NCBI RefSeq assembly: GCF_049671445.1
Contig: NZ_JBATUX010000118.1
Location: forward strand, 252,976 to 316,975
Direction: 5' to 3'
Source of the DNA: Paenisporosarcina sp049671445
GTDB lineage: Bacteria; Bacillota; Bacilli; Bacillales_A; Planococcaceae
Length of the DNA: 64,000 nucleotides
The notes beneath the pieces are model-generated. The model saw only the letters and a program-made list of their open reading frames with translations, had not been told where the DNA came from and ran no database searches. How positions within the stretch are numbered: the first letter of the stretch is position 1; each line of letters begins with the position of its first letter. Positions 35,307 to 44,896 of the stretch are shown one piece after another. Position numbers and translations under genes: made by a program.

Positions 35307-36602
35307 ATGAAAAAAATTATGATTCAAGAAATGCCTAAACATTTAGGTGAAACAGTAAAATTAGGCGCTTGGTTAGCTAACAAGCGCTCTAGCGGGAAAA
35401 TTGCGTTCTTACAATTACGCGATGGAACAGGATTTGTTCAAGGAGTAGTTGTTAAAGCTGATGTACCTGAAGAATTATTTGCAAAAGCAAAATCAATGAC
35501 TCAAGAAACTTCGATGTATATCATTGGTGAAGTAACGAAAGATGAACGTTCTTCGTTCGGTTTCGAACTTCAAGTGAAAGAAATTGAAGTCATTCACGAA
35601 GCTGTGGACTTCCCGATTACACCTAAAGAACATGGAACAGAATTCTTAATGGACAACCGTCATTTATGGTTACGTTCACGCAAACAACATGCAATCATGA
35701 AAATTCGTAACGAAGTAATTCGTGCAACTTATGAATTCTTCAATGACAATGGTTTTGCCAAAGTAGATCCACCAATATTGACAGGTTCTGCTCCTGAAGG
35801 AACATCAGAATTATTCCAAACAAAATATTTTGATGAAGATGCTTATCTTTCTCAGTCTGGACAACTATACATGGAAGCGGCTGCTATGGCACTTGGAAAA
35901 GTGTTTTCATTTGGTCCAACATTCCGTGCAGAAAAATCTAAAACACGTCGTCACTTAATTGAATTCTGGATGATTGAACCCGAGATGGCTTTTGTAGAGT
36001 TTGAAGAAAACTTAGAAGTTCAAGAACAATTCGTTTCTTATGTTGTTCAATCGGTATTAAAAAATTGTAAATTAGAGTTAGAGCGTTTAGATCGTGATGT
36101 AACGAAACTTGAGCATATTCAAGCACCGTTCCCACGTATTTCTTATGATGATGCCATTGTGTTTTTAAATGAAAAAGGATTTGATGACATTAAGTGGGGA
36201 GATGACTTCGGTTCTCCGCATGAGACTGCTATCGCTGAACATTATGAGAAACCTGTTTTCATCACACACTATCCAATTGGTATCAAACCGTTCTACATGC
36301 AACCACACCCAGAACGTGATGATGTTGTATTGTGTGCAGACTTAATCGCACCAGAAGGATACGGAGAAATTATTGGTGGATCAGAACGTGTGCATGATTA
36401 TGATTTATTAAAACAACGTTTAGATGAACATGGTCTTGATGATAAAGCATACGCTTGGTATTTAGAACTACGCAAACAAGGTTCAGTACCACATTCAGGA
36501 TTTGGTTTAGGCTTAGAACGAACTGTAGCATGGATTAGTGGTGCGGAACACGTTCGAGAAGCTATTCCCTTCCCGCGTCTGTTAAACCGTTTATATCCAT
36601 AA
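35307..36602 (+). CDS. asnS: Asparaginyl-tRNA synthetase
   Basis: Class IIb synthetase charging tRNA-Asn. The 431-residue product has an N-terminal OB-fold anticodon domain (about 1–110) and a catalytic domain with motif 2 FRAEKSKTRRH and motif 3 GFGLGLERTV. ATG start behind CTGGAGGAA, 15 bases after aspB. Confidence 0.96.
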   Translation: MKKIMIQEMPKHLGETVKLGAWLANKRSSGKIAFLQLRDGTGFVQGVVVKADVPEELFAKAKSMTQETSMYIIGEVTKDERSSFGFELQVKEIEVIHEAVDFPITPKEHGTEFLMDNRHLWLRSRKQHAIMKIRNEVIRATYEFFNDNGFAKVDPPILTGSAPEGTSELFQTKYFDEDAYLSQSGQLYMEAAAMALGKVFSFGPTFRAEKSKTRRHLIEFWMIEPEMAFVEFEENLEVQEQFVSYVVQSVLKNCKLELERLDRDVTKLEHIQAPFPRISYDDAIVFLNEKGFDDIKWGDDFGSPHETAIAEHYEKPVFITHYPIGIKPFYMQPHPERDDVVLCADLIAPEGYGEIIGGSERVHDYDLLKQRLDEHGLDDKAYAWYLELRKQGSVPHSGFGLGLERTVAWISGAEHVREAIPFPRLLNRLYP

Positions 36603-36647
36603 GTATAAGTAGCAATAAATTTTATCAATACAAAGGAGAGTTCAGGT

Positions 36648-37358
36648 ATGCATCAGCAAAATCCGGATCGGCTCCGTATGTGGACAGAGCAGGGGAATGT
36701 AACCATTTCCCAGCTCTTTTTTCAACATTATAAAAAGTGTGATATTCAAGATGACGAAGCTTTACTCATTCTCCATATGTTAGCTTTTAGTGACAAAGGA
36801 AATCATTTTCCGACACCGGATGATTTAGTGGAGCGTTCACATTTTACACACGAACAAGTTAGCCGACATATGCAAAGATTATTTCAAAAAGGGTACTTAT
36901 CAATTCAACAAAGATACGATGAAAAAGATGTGTTATTTGAAGCTTTTTCATTCCACTCATTATGGAATCGTATTTTAGATCTTATGCTAACAGAAAAAAC
37001 ATCTGAAAAAGAAATGACTCAAAAAGAAGAAGAAGGCGATATTTTTCGGCTCTTTGAGCAAGAATTCGGACGCCTACTTTCGCCAATGGAAAGTGAAACC
37101 ATTGGCATGTGGATCGATCAAGACAACCAATCACCTGAGCTCATTCGTGCTGCATTAAAAGAAGCGGTACTCGCTCAAAAAATGAGTTTGCGCTATATCG
37201 ACCGAATATTGTTTGAATGGAAAAAGAAAAATGTTAAAACAATGAAGGATGTCGAGAAACAGGCGAGTCAATTCCGAACAGTTCCAGAAAGAACATCGAC
37301 ACCAACTCAGAAAACCAATAAAGTGCCATTTTACAATTGGTTAGAAGAGCGAGAGTAG
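36648..37358 (+). CDS. dnaD: Replication initiation protein DnaD
   Basis: Primosomal DNA-remodelling protein of Firmicutes that helps load the helicase at oriC and restart sites. 236 residues: N-terminal winged-helix domain (about 1–110) and C-terminal DnaB/DnaD domain with the FEQEFGRLLSPMESETI start (about 130–200), then a basic tail. Preceded by AAAGGAGAG and followed by nth, as in B. subtilis. Confidence 0.94.
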   Translation: MHQQNPDRLRMWTEQGNVTISQLFFQHYKKCDIQDDEALLILHMLAFSDKGNHFPTPDDLVERSHFTHEQVSRHMQRLFQKGYLSIQQRYDEKDVLFEAFSFHSLWNRILDLMLTEKTSEKEMTQKEEEGDIFRLFEQEFGRLLSPMESETIGMWIDQDNQSPELIRAALKEAVLAQKMSLRYIDRILFEWKKKNVKTMKDVEKQASQFRTVPERTSTPTQKTNKVPFYNWLEERE

Positions 37359-37370
37359 GGAAGTGAGTAT

Positions 37371-38039
37371 ATGTTAACAAAAGGGCAATGGGAGTATTGT
37401 TTATCAGAAATGGATAGGATGTTTCCTGATGCTCATTGTGAACTCGTTCACAGCAACCCATTTGAGCTGACGATCGCAACATTACTTTCCGCACAATGTA
37501 CCGATGTACTTGTTAATAAAGTCACGCCAGGATTGTTTGCTAAATATCAAACGCCTCAAGATTATTTGAACGTATCAATTGAGGAACTTCAAAATGATAT
37601 AAGATCAATCGGATTATTTCGCAACAAGGCAAAAAATATTCAAGCATTAAGTCGTATGGTTATCGAACAATTTAACGGAGAAATACCCGCAAATCGAGAT
37701 TTGCTGACAACACTTCCTGGAGTAGGTAGGAAGACAGCTAATGTTGTGGTATCTGTTGCATTTGATATCCCAGCGTTAGCAGTTGACACTCATGTAGAAC
37801 GTGTGTCAAAACGCCTAGGGCTTTGCCGTTGGAAAGATTCCGTTTTACAAGTAGAAGAGACGATTATGAAAAAGACACCTATGGACAAGTGGTCAAGGAC
37901 CCATCATCAATTGATTTTCTTTGGTCGTTATCACTGCAAAGCACAAAACCCACAGTGTCCAGTTTGTCCTCTTTTACCCTTATGTCGAGAGGGTAAAAAA
38001 CGTGTCAACAAAGGGTTGGTTCAAATTGATCCGATTTAA
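37371..38039 (+). CDS. nth: Endonuclease III
   Basis: Base-excision repair glycosylase/AP lyase for oxidised pyrimidines. The 222-residue product has the helix-hairpin-helix LPGVGRKTA with catalytic Lys121, catalytic Asp139 (AVDTHVER), and the 4Fe-4S cluster ligands C189, C196, C199 and C205 (C-x6-C-x2-C-x5-C). Its 3' end overlaps ypoC. Confidence 0.97.
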   Translation: MLTKGQWEYCLSEMDRMFPDAHCELVHSNPFELTIATLLSAQCTDVLVNKVTPGLFAKYQTPQDYLNVSIEELQNDIRSIGLFRNKAKNIQALSRMVIEQFNGEIPANRDLLTTLPGVGRKTANVVVSVAFDIPALAVDTHVERVSKRLGLCRWKDSVLQVEETIMKKTPMDKWSRTHHQLIFFGRYHCKAQNPQCPVCPLLPLCREGKKRVNKGLVQIDPI

Positions 38040-38376
38040 TAAGCACTCACAACAAGAACATATAAACGCCGTTTTGCAACAATGGTCTTTTATAAAAGAG
38101 CATATTCAACATCAGTTTGAACAGAAAAACGAAGATGTTCAATCTCATATGCTTCAGGCAATTTCGCTTTATAATCAGTTACTTGTAGAAGTATCTGAAA
38201 CAAACGTTTTTGAAGCAAACAACGTGGGGGAATTTGAAGTTCTCCCTCTAAATGGAGAAGAACGCTATGAATTTATTGTTACTTATCCAAGTCATTATGC
38301 AGCCTATCGTCAACTAAATGAATTATTTGAAGAAACGAGAAAGAAAATGGCACGTTGTCGAATCCAAAATAAATGA
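38002..38376 (+). CDS. ypoC: YpoC-like protein
   Basis: 124 residues, soluble, mostly helical; same size and position as B. subtilis YpoC between nth and ponA. Function unknown. The open frame extends back to 37921 inside nth; GTG at 38002 with GAGGG nine bases upstream gives the expected length and is chosen, overlapping nth by 38 bases in another frame. Confidence 0.75.
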   Translation: MSTKGWFKLIRFNKHSQQEHINAVLQQWSFIKEHIQHQFEQKNEDVQSHMLQAISLYNQLLVEVSETNVFEANNVGEFEVLPLNGEERYEFIVTYPSHYAAYRQLNELFEETRKKMARCRIQNK

Positions 38377-38412
38377 AAAAAGCAGACCCTTTTTAAAGGA
38401 TCTGCTTTTTTT
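38376..38412. terminator. Bidirectional terminator between ypoC and ponA
   Basis: A hairpin with an A run on the left, a T run on the right, and one mismatch, centred between the convergent genes; usable in both directions. Confidence 0.88.
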
Positions 38413-38431
38413 CATTTATGGAGTTGCTAAT

Positions 38432-41203
38432 TCATTCATTTGTTTTGTCTTTTTTCTTATCATTGCTTACTTTATCTGTCGCAGCTTCAATTATTGTAGT
38501 ATTTGTTGCTCCATCTGTGCTTCCTTCTTCGTCATCTTCAGGTGGTGTTGGCTCCTCCACAGGAGGTTCTACAGGCTCTTCAGGTTCCTCAATAGGTTCT
38601 TCAGGCTCCTCAGGTTCTTCAATAGGTTCTTCAGGTTCCTCAACTGGTGGTGTTGGTTCTTCTCCACCATTGCCGTTCCCGTTGCCATTCCCATTACCTT
38701 CACCTTCACCGTTCCCGTTGCCTTCACCGTTCCCGTTACCTTCTCCGTTCCCGTTACCTTCACCGTTTCCATTACCTTCACCTTCAGGAGGGGATTCCTC
38801 TTCCACAGGTTCTTCTACTTCTACACCTTCGATTTCAAGAGTAGTGCTTGCAGGAGAACTAACTACATCATCTGAAATAGCGATTACGGTAAATGTATAC
38901 GTACTACCAGGTGTTATCCCGGTAACAATTAACCCTTTTTGGTCAGTTGTTTGAAGGGTAGTAGGACTACCACCATTTACAGAGAATGATACTTCAAATG
39001 CAACTTTCATTTCTTTTCCGTCACGCTTAGGTGCTTTGTGTTTCCAAGTTAACGTTGCAGTTTGATCGCCTTCACTGTACTCCGCTTTAAGATTTGACGG
39101 AGCATCTACTTCAGTTTTTTCATAGGCTTCTGAAACTTGCTTAGGTTCCGAGCCTCGTACAAATAATTCAGTCTGTTTTAAACTGCTTGGTGTATATTCA
39201 CTTGCTAGTCGAAGAGGGGAGGTACCAACTTCAACTGTTGCTTCGACTACAGAATTCGGGCGTTTGAAACGTGGTGTTTCTTTGCCTTCGGAAATATTGG
39301 TCATAACATTTTTAAAGATGCGTTGAGCAAAAGTTCGTTCTTCTTGGTTATCAGCATTAATCGCATTATCCATGCCTTTATACCCAGTCCATACAGCAAC
39401 AGAATAATTTGTTGTGTATCCTGCAAACCAAATGTCAGGTACGGATCCATCTTTTAAATTCCATTTTTCATATTCTTCTGCATTATAATTTGTCGTTCCG
39501 GTTTTACCTGCAACATCCAACCCAGGAATGATAGCAGCTTTACCACTAGCACCACGTCGATCACTAACCACGTCACGTAACATGTCTGTGATCATGAATG
39601 CTGTTGAATCTTTCATAGCTGGAGTAGTCTTTGGTTTATAGGTTTTTTTTGTTTTACCATCTCGGAACACGATTTCACGAATAGTAAAAGGTTCTGAATA
39701 CATCCCGCTATTACCAAAAGCAGCATAAGAGGCTGCCAAATCAATTGTATTTATTCCAGAAGTAGCGCCTATTGCACCAGCTTCATATCCTAAGAACTTA
39801 CCATCGATACCTAATTTATTTGCAAATGCTTTCCGATTATCGAAATTCACTTCTTTAAACGTTTTGACAGCTGGAACATTACGTGAACGATATAATGCTT
39901 CACGCATCGTCATAGCACCTAAATATTCATTGTCGAAGTTTCTAATTTCTTGTTCTTCGCCGGTATATTTCATTTTTTCATCAACTAGCGTTTGGCCAGT
40001 AGACCAATTTAGATATTCAATAGCAGGACCATAATCTAGGATTGGTTTAACTGTTGAACCAATACCTCGATCAGTGCGGTCTTGTGCATAGTTGGTAGGA
40101 AGATCATTCCCATAATCTCTTCCTCCACCAATGGCAACAATGGCACCCGTTTTCGTATCTAATACTGTCAAACCAGCTTGCATATTTTCGGTTGGGAAGT
40201 TTTTACCTTTAAGTGTTTCTTCCACAGATGCTTGGGCTTGAGGATCTAAAGTTGTGTAAATATCAAGTCCATCGGCAATAGAGTAGCCTTTTGCTTCAAG
40301 CTCATTTTTCATTACATCGTAGAAGGCCGGATATTTCACCGTATTTGAAACTTTGCGTTTTTCTTTAGTTAATAATCCTTCAGCAACAGGAATTGCTTGT
40401 GCTTCTTCCTTTTCTGCGGTCGTGATTTTTCCGTGCTGTTCCATAAGTCTTAGTACTATATTTCTACGTTTCTCAGCTGCCTCAGGATGCTCGAAAGGAT
40501 TATAGTTATTAGGACTTTGGGGGATTCCAGCTAACGTAGCCATTTCATGCAACTGTAAGTCTTTTAATTCTTTGCCAAAGAAATGAGTTGATGCTGTACC
40601 AAATCCATACGTAGTACCACCCATTAAGATTTTATTGAAATACATTTCAAAAATTTCTTCTTTTTCGTATTTCTTTTCTAACTGATACGCGAGATAAGCT
40701 TCTTGTGCTTTTCGTTTTAAAGTTTTTTCATTTTGTAAAAATGAATTTTTAATTACTTGTTGTGTTAATGTACTGGCACCTTGTGATCCGAATCCACTAG
40801 TAATATTCGCAAGAACTGCGCCTCCTAATCGATAAAAATCAATTCCATTATGTTTGTAGAAGCGAACATCCTCAGTAGCTAAAATTGCATTTTCCATCTC
40901 TTTAGGAATATCTTCGTAATTAATGTATTCTCGATTTTCAGGTCCTAAAGTCATAATTAAATCTTTATTGGTATCATACACATTAGATGGTAATGGATCT
41001 TTTAACGATTCTTCATCAAGTTCTGGAGCAGAACTTGCGTAGAAAGCGAACAGTCCTCCACCAAATAACAATCCTGCTAAACCTATAAGAAAACAGGCTA
41101 CTATAATTCGTTTTAGCCATCCTGTTTTAGAAGTCTTTTTGGATTTCTTTTGTCTTTCAAGTTCTTTTCTTCGTTGTCCACGAGAATTCACTTTTTCACT
41201 CAC
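38432..41203 (-). CDS. ponA: Class A penicillin-binding protein 1 with repetitive C-terminal tail
   Basis: Bifunctional peptidoglycan glycosyltransferase/transpeptidase, 923 residues, with one N-terminal membrane anchor (about 31–55). The glycosyltransferase domain has EDVRFYKHNGID and QGASTLTQQVIKN; the transpeptidase has the STVK nucleophile motif, SRN, and KTGT. A fibronectin type III-like domain (about 720–800) follows, then a tail of Gly-Asn-Gly-Glu repeats and Pro-Glu-Glu-Pro repeats. The start is GTG at 41203 behind GAGGAGAAG. Lies directly downstream of recU, as in B. subtilis. Confidence 0.95.
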   Translation of the reverse strand: MSEKVNSRGQRRKELERQKKSKKTSKTGWLKRIIVACFLIGLAGLLFGGGLFAFYASSAPELDEESLKDPLPSNVYDTNKDLIMTLGPENREYINYEDIPKEMENAILATEDVRFYKHNGIDFYRLGGAVLANITSGFGSQGASTLTQQVIKNSFLQNEKTLKRKAQEAYLAYQLEKKYEKEEIFEMYFNKILMGGTTYGFGTASTHFFGKELKDLQLHEMATLAGIPQSPNNYNPFEHPEAAEKRRNIVLRLMEQHGKITTAEKEEAQAIPVAEGLLTKEKRKVSNTVKYPAFYDVMKNELEAKGYSIADGLDIYTTLDPQAQASVEETLKGKNFPTENMQAGLTVLDTKTGAIVAIGGGRDYGNDLPTNYAQDRTDRGIGSTVKPILDYGPAIEYLNWSTGQTLVDEKMKYTGEEQEIRNFDNEYLGAMTMREALYRSRNVPAVKTFKEVNFDNRKAFANKLGIDGKFLGYEAGAIGATSGINTIDLAASYAAFGNSGMYSEPFTIREIVFRDGKTKKTYKPKTTPAMKDSTAFMITDMLRDVVSDRRGASGKAAIIPGLDVAGKTGTTNYNAEEYEKWNLKDGSVPDIWFAGYTTNYSVAVWTGYKGMDNAINADNQEERTFAQRIFKNVMTNISEGKETPRFKRPNSVVEATVEVGTSPLRLASEYTPSSLKQTELFVRGSEPKQVSEAYEKTEVDAPSNLKAEYSEGDQTATLTWKHKAPKRDGKEMKVAFEVSFSVNGGSPTTLQTTDQKGLIVTGITPGSTYTFTVIAISDDVVSSPASTTLEIEGVEVEEPVEEESPPEGEGNGNGEGNGNGEGNGNGEGNGNGEGEGNGNGNGNGNGGEEPTPPVEEPEEPIEEPEEPEEPIEEPEEPVEPPVEEPTPPEDDEEGSTDGATNTTIIEAATDKVSNDKKKDKTNE
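38560..38787. repeat. Minisatellites inside the ponA tail
   Basis: Two in-frame tandem arrays: an 18-bp unit encoding Gly-Asn-Gly-Asn-Gly-Glu (about 38670–38787) and an imperfect 9–15-bp array encoding Glu-Glu-Pro and Ile-Glu-Glu-Pro units (about 38560–38645). Unit length is a multiple of three, so copy-number change would alter the tail without breaking the frame. Confidence 0.9.
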
Positions 41204-41219
41204 GAACTTCTCCTCACTT

Positions 41220-41840
41220 TCACTGCTTTTCAGATTCCTCTGAAAGCATCTTTGTAACCCCTCGTAAATAGTCTAATGGAGGATATGCTCCAGGAACTAT
41301 TTCATAGGCGTTTAGTTCAAAAAAATCGAACGGGATGGATTTGCGTCCACCGTTGCACATTTCATCCCAAGCATCTTGAAGGGAAGCAAATGGCAAGACG
41401 AAATATCGGTTAATCAATGAAAACCGAACGATTAAAAAGGTCAGTCCTTTTTGTTGTGCAACTAATCTCATATGGTCAATTTGATGGGCATGAATGTTTT
41501 TTAAAGGGAAAGAAGTTTTGTTATTAGTTTCTTTCGCTTCAAAATCCACATGGATGCCTTGCCAAACCCCATTAAAATCGGTCGTAGATGCAGTTCTATA
41601 ATAGGCTTCTTTTATGACTGCTGCACTTCGAGATGGATACTCTACTTTAACTACTTGAATAGGTACCGGTTTTTTGTGGATGACGGCCGTCCCTTGTTGC
41701 ATGTAGTAGTCATTCGTTTCATTAATCTCATCCTCTAACGTCTTTCCCCTATTACTGAATGAATAATCCTTTTTTGAGCGATTTTCAGAAGTATTTTTTT
41801 TAGGAGTGTATATTTTGCCATTCGGGTAGTTTATCACCAT
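41220..41840 (-). CDS. recU: Holliday junction resolvase RecU
   Basis: Structure-specific endonuclease that resolves recombination intermediates. The 206-residue product equals the B. subtilis length. The nuclease core is recognisable in GVWQGIHVDFEAKET, which carries the acidic and lysine active-site residues, and an N-terminal basic extension precedes it. The ATG at 41840 follows GAGGTGA; the in-frame GTG at 41849 overlaps that site. Cotranscribed with ponA on the minus strand. Confidence 0.94.
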   Translation of the reverse strand: MVINYPNGKIYTPKKNTSENRSKKDYSFSNRGKTLEDEINETNDYYMQQGTAVIHKKPVPIQVVKVEYPSRSAAVIKEAYYRTASTTDFNGVWQGIHVDFEAKETNNKTSFPLKNIHAHQIDHMRLVAQQKGLTFLIVRFSLINRYFVLPFASLQDAWDEMCNGGRKSIPFDFFELNAYEIVPGAYPPLDYLRGVTKMLSEESEKQ

Positions 41841-42021
41841 GCTCGTCACCTCGATTATCAGTGTATCATAACCGTCCTCATACTAGACGTGAAAGTGTTG
41901 TGAAGGTTTCATAGGTTTATGTCGAATTAGGATACGTTTTAGCTTAATGCTTCTAGTTTTGTCGTTGACAAAGGATTTCCTCAAGCAGTGAAGAACTTCA
42001 CTACTATTGGAGGGATGTACG

Positions 42022-42207
42022 ATGAAAAGAATTGAAGAATTAATTGAACAACTGTCCTTACTAGAACATATTTTAGAAGCTCGTTTTATACAAGAAAGAT
42101 CGACTCAAACACAAACTGTTATTGAAAAAGGCCACCAGGTAGGGAGAGCACTAAAAGAGACAGAGCAAATGATAGAATGGAATATCTGTTCCCGTAAAAG
42201 TGGTTAA
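42022..42207 (+). CDS. Small charged helical protein, unknown
   Basis: 61 residues, no membrane segment, likely a helical hairpin or coiled coil (KRIEELIEQLSLLEHILEAR). ATG at 42022 behind TTGGAGGGATG. It occupies the place of the small ypp genes downstream of recU in B. subtilis, but I cannot assign it to one. Confidence 0.62.
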   Translation: MKRIEELIEQLSLLEHILEARFIQERSTQTQTVIEKGHQVGRALKETEQMIEWNICSRKSG

Positions 42208-42221
42208 AACCACTTTTTTTT
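42196..42221 (+). terminator. Rho-independent terminator
   Basis: A nine-bp perfect stem with a TAAA loop (42196–42204 with 42209–42217) and an eight-T tail, overlapping the stop codon of the 61-residue gene. Confidence 0.88.
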
Positions 42222-42254
42222 GTTACTATTAATTGTAATAGAGGAGCTGAGACC

Positions 42255-42641
42255 ATGACATTACTTGAGCAAACAAAATTGGTTTTAGAAGAAAGTAATA
42301 AATGTTTAAGTCGTCACCAAGAAATGCGTGACACGGACTCAACTCCGGATTTTTTTTCGCAAGTTAAACCTCATGCTGACCATTGGCACACTTTTTTAAA
42401 AGAGTGGAGAGAACTGTCGAGAAAATGGCTAGACGATAACCGTCCTAAACATATGAGAATCCAACAAATTGACGCCGCGATTGAAGCATTCAATCAATAC
42501 GTCGTTCAATCATTTTATAAAGATACTGGGAAGAAAAGATTTGCTCAGTCAATACAATCAACTTGTTACACGTTACAAACATATATTAATGCTTTAGAGC
42601 AAGAAGGTGGAAAGCTTGAGAAAGAAACAAACAATCAGTGA
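42255..42641 (+). CDS. yppE: YppE, DUF1798 protein
   Basis: 128 residues, all-helical, matching the DUF1798/YppE family in size and composition, upstream of yprA. Function unknown. GAGGAGCTGAG precedes the ATG. Its 3' end overlaps mrfA. Confidence 0.78.
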   Translation: MTLLEQTKLVLEESNKCLSRHQEMRDTDSTPDFFSQVKPHADHWHTFLKEWRELSRKWLDDNRPKHMRIQQIDAAIEAFNQYVVQSFYKDTGKKRFAQSIQSTCYTLQTYINALEQEGGKLEKETNNQ

Positions 42642-44880
42642 CATTCTTATAGAATGGAAACAAGATCCTGTCATGCGAGAACGTATTGTTCACTGGCACA
42701 CAATCGATAAAAAAGAAGCTACTTTATCTGATTTTCCTGATGACTTACATTCATCCATTCAACAAGCTTTAAAAGAACGTGGGATCAATCAATTATATAG
42801 CCATCAACGACATGCTTATGATACGGCAAGAAGTGGACAATCATTTACAGCGATTACACCAACAGCATCGGGTAAATCGCTTTGTTATCATCTGCCGGTT
42901 TTACAGTCAATCGTTGAAGATTCTTCATCACGTGCTCTTTATTTATTTCCAACGAAAGCACTCGCACAAGATCAAAAATCGGATTTAAATTTATTGATTG
43001 AGCAAATGAATCAAGATATTTTAAGTTACACCTATGATGGTGATACTTCGCCAGCTATTCGCACGAAAGTTAGAAAAGCGGGACATATAGTGTTAACGAA
43101 TCCTGACATGCTTCATTCCGGTATTTTACCTCACCATACGAAGTGGGTTTCTTTATTTGAGAATTTAAAATATATCGTTGTAGATGAGCTCCATACATAT
43201 AAAGGCGTTTTCGGTAGTCATGTTGCACATGTTTTACGTCGCTTGAAACGCATTTGTCATTATTATGGAAGCAATCCCGTTTTTATATGCACATCCGCAA
43301 CAATAGCGAACCCAAAAGAATTAGCAGAATCACTGACAAATGAGCCACACCAGCTTATTGACCAAAACGGTGCACCATCAGGTAAAAAGAACTTTATTTT
43401 TTATAACCCACCGATTGTTCATCCTACATTTGGTGTCAGACGCAGTGCTATTTTAGAAGTAAGAGACTTATCTAAACGTTTGTATAATGAAAGCATTCAA
43501 ACGATAGTTTTTGCGAAAAGTAGAGTAAGAGTTGAAATGCTTGTCACTTATTTAAAAGAGCTGACTAAAAAGAAAATCCATGATGAATCGATTAGAGGGT
43601 ATCGCGGTGGTTATTTACCATCCGAGCGAAGAGTAATCGAAAAAGGTCTGCGTGAGGGAACGATTCGCACAGTCGTTAGTACGAACGCATTAGAGTTGGG
43701 CGTAGATATCGGACAATTGCAAGCATGCATTATGACAGGATACCCTGGTAATATCGCTAGTGCATGGCAGCAAGCAGGAAGAGCAGGACGCAGACAAGAC
43801 GAAGCATTAATTATTTATGTTGCACAATCTACAGCGCTCGATCAATACATTGTTAATAATCCTGCGTTTTTACTTGGACAGTCTCCGGAAGAAGCACGTA
43901 TATATCCTGACAATCTCATCATTCTAATGGATCATTTAAAATGTGCTTCATTTGAATTGCCTTTTAAAACGACGGAACAATACGGTGAGTTTGAGATACA
44001 AGAACTGCTAGCCTATTTAGAAGCTGAAGGCATTTTAGTGAGAACTTCAGACAAATGGCACTGGATGAGTGATCGTTTTCCGGCACATGAAATCAGTTTA
44101 CGCTCGGCATCGCAAGAAAATGTCATTATTATTGATCAAACCATACCAGCAGCAACTAAGGTTATTGGTGAAATGGATCGTTATAGTGCGATGACTTTAC
44201 TCCATGAAGAAGCTATTTACCTTCACCAAGGGATTCAATTTCAAGTTGAAAAATTGGACTGGGAAGAAAAGAAAGCATTTGTGAGAGAAGTGGATGTTGA
44301 TTATTTTACAGATGCTAATTTAGCAGTTGAACTGAAAGTAATGAGTGAAGATAAAAATAAAACATTTGAAAATGGTTCGGTGTTTTACGGAGATGTGTCT
44401 ATTTTGGCTATGGCCACAATTTTCAAGAAAATCCGATTCGATACACATGACAATATCGGTTCTGGTCCAATTCAATTACCACCAGAAGAATTACATACGT
44501 CGTCCAGTTGGTTAAGCTTCGAGAGACCACCAGGATGGACGGATGCTATGTTAACTGATGCAATGACAGGGACAGCAACGTCGATTGCTTCATTTATTCC
44601 ATTGTTCGTTCAGTGTGATCGTCGGGATATACATGTGGTACCGCAAGTAAAATCCATCCATGCAGAACAACCAACGTTTTTTGTTTACGATAGTTATCCA
44701 GGAGGTATTGGCATTAGTGAGCGTGTGTTCGACGTATGGCCAGAATTACTTGCATACGTGCATAGTCATGTTAATAGTTGTCCATGTGACCAAGGGTGCC
44801 CAGCATGTATTGGTCCACAAGAGGCTACTATTGGTTTAAAAGATGAAGTGTTAAAACTTCTAGCTTATTTGCAAATATAA
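42616..44880 (+). CDS. mrfA: MrfA, DEAD/DEAH helicase of mitomycin repair
   Basis: 754 residues, homologue of B. subtilis YprA, which with YprB (MrfB) repairs mitomycin C damage independently of UvrABC. Walker A TPTASGKS (81–88), a DELH box (VVDELHTYKG), TSATIANP, and motif VI QQAGRAGRR are visible. The C-terminal domain carries a four-cysteine cluster in SCPCDQGCPACIGP, a likely zinc site. The TTG at 42616 with AGAAGGTGG upstream is preferred to a GTG at 42607. Overlaps yppE; mrfB follows 16 bases later. Confidence 0.94.
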   Translation: MRKKQTISDILIEWKQDPVMRERIVHWHTIDKKEATLSDFPDDLHSSIQQALKERGINQLYSHQRHAYDTARSGQSFTAITPTASGKSLCYHLPVLQSIVEDSSSRALYLFPTKALAQDQKSDLNLLIEQMNQDILSYTYDGDTSPAIRTKVRKAGHIVLTNPDMLHSGILPHHTKWVSLFENLKYIVVDELHTYKGVFGSHVAHVLRRLKRICHYYGSNPVFICTSATIANPKELAESLTNEPHQLIDQNGAPSGKKNFIFYNPPIVHPTFGVRRSAILEVRDLSKRLYNESIQTIVFAKSRVRVEMLVTYLKELTKKKIHDESIRGYRGGYLPSERRVIEKGLREGTIRTVVSTNALELGVDIGQLQACIMTGYPGNIASAWQQAGRAGRRQDEALIIYVAQSTALDQYIVNNPAFLLGQSPEEARIYPDNLIILMDHLKCASFELPFKTTEQYGEFEIQELLAYLEAEGILVRTSDKWHWMSDRFPAHEISLRSASQENVIIIDQTIPAATKVIGEMDRYSAMTLLHEEAIYLHQGIQFQVEKLDWEEKKAFVREVDVDYFTDANLAVELKVMSEDKNKTFENGSVFYGDVSILAMATIFKKIRFDTHDNIGSGPIQLPPEELHTSSSWLSFERPPGWTDAMLTDAMTGTATSIASFIPLFVQCDRRDIHVVPQVKSIHAEQPTFFVYDSYPGGIGISERVFDVWPELLAYVHSHVNSCPCDQGCPACIGPQEATIGLKDEVLKLLAYLQI

Positions 44881-44896
44881 ACAAAAGGTGAATCTT

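Noticed and set aside
38670..38787. Repeat array considered as CRISPR
   Set aside because: Contiguous 18-bp units without spacers, in frame within ponA, and no cas genes.
38318..38954. Long plus-strand frames opposite the ponA tail rich in Ser/Gly/Pro/Phe
   Set aside because: They are the antisense reading of the ponA minisatellites; low-complexity composition is a mirror of the repeats.
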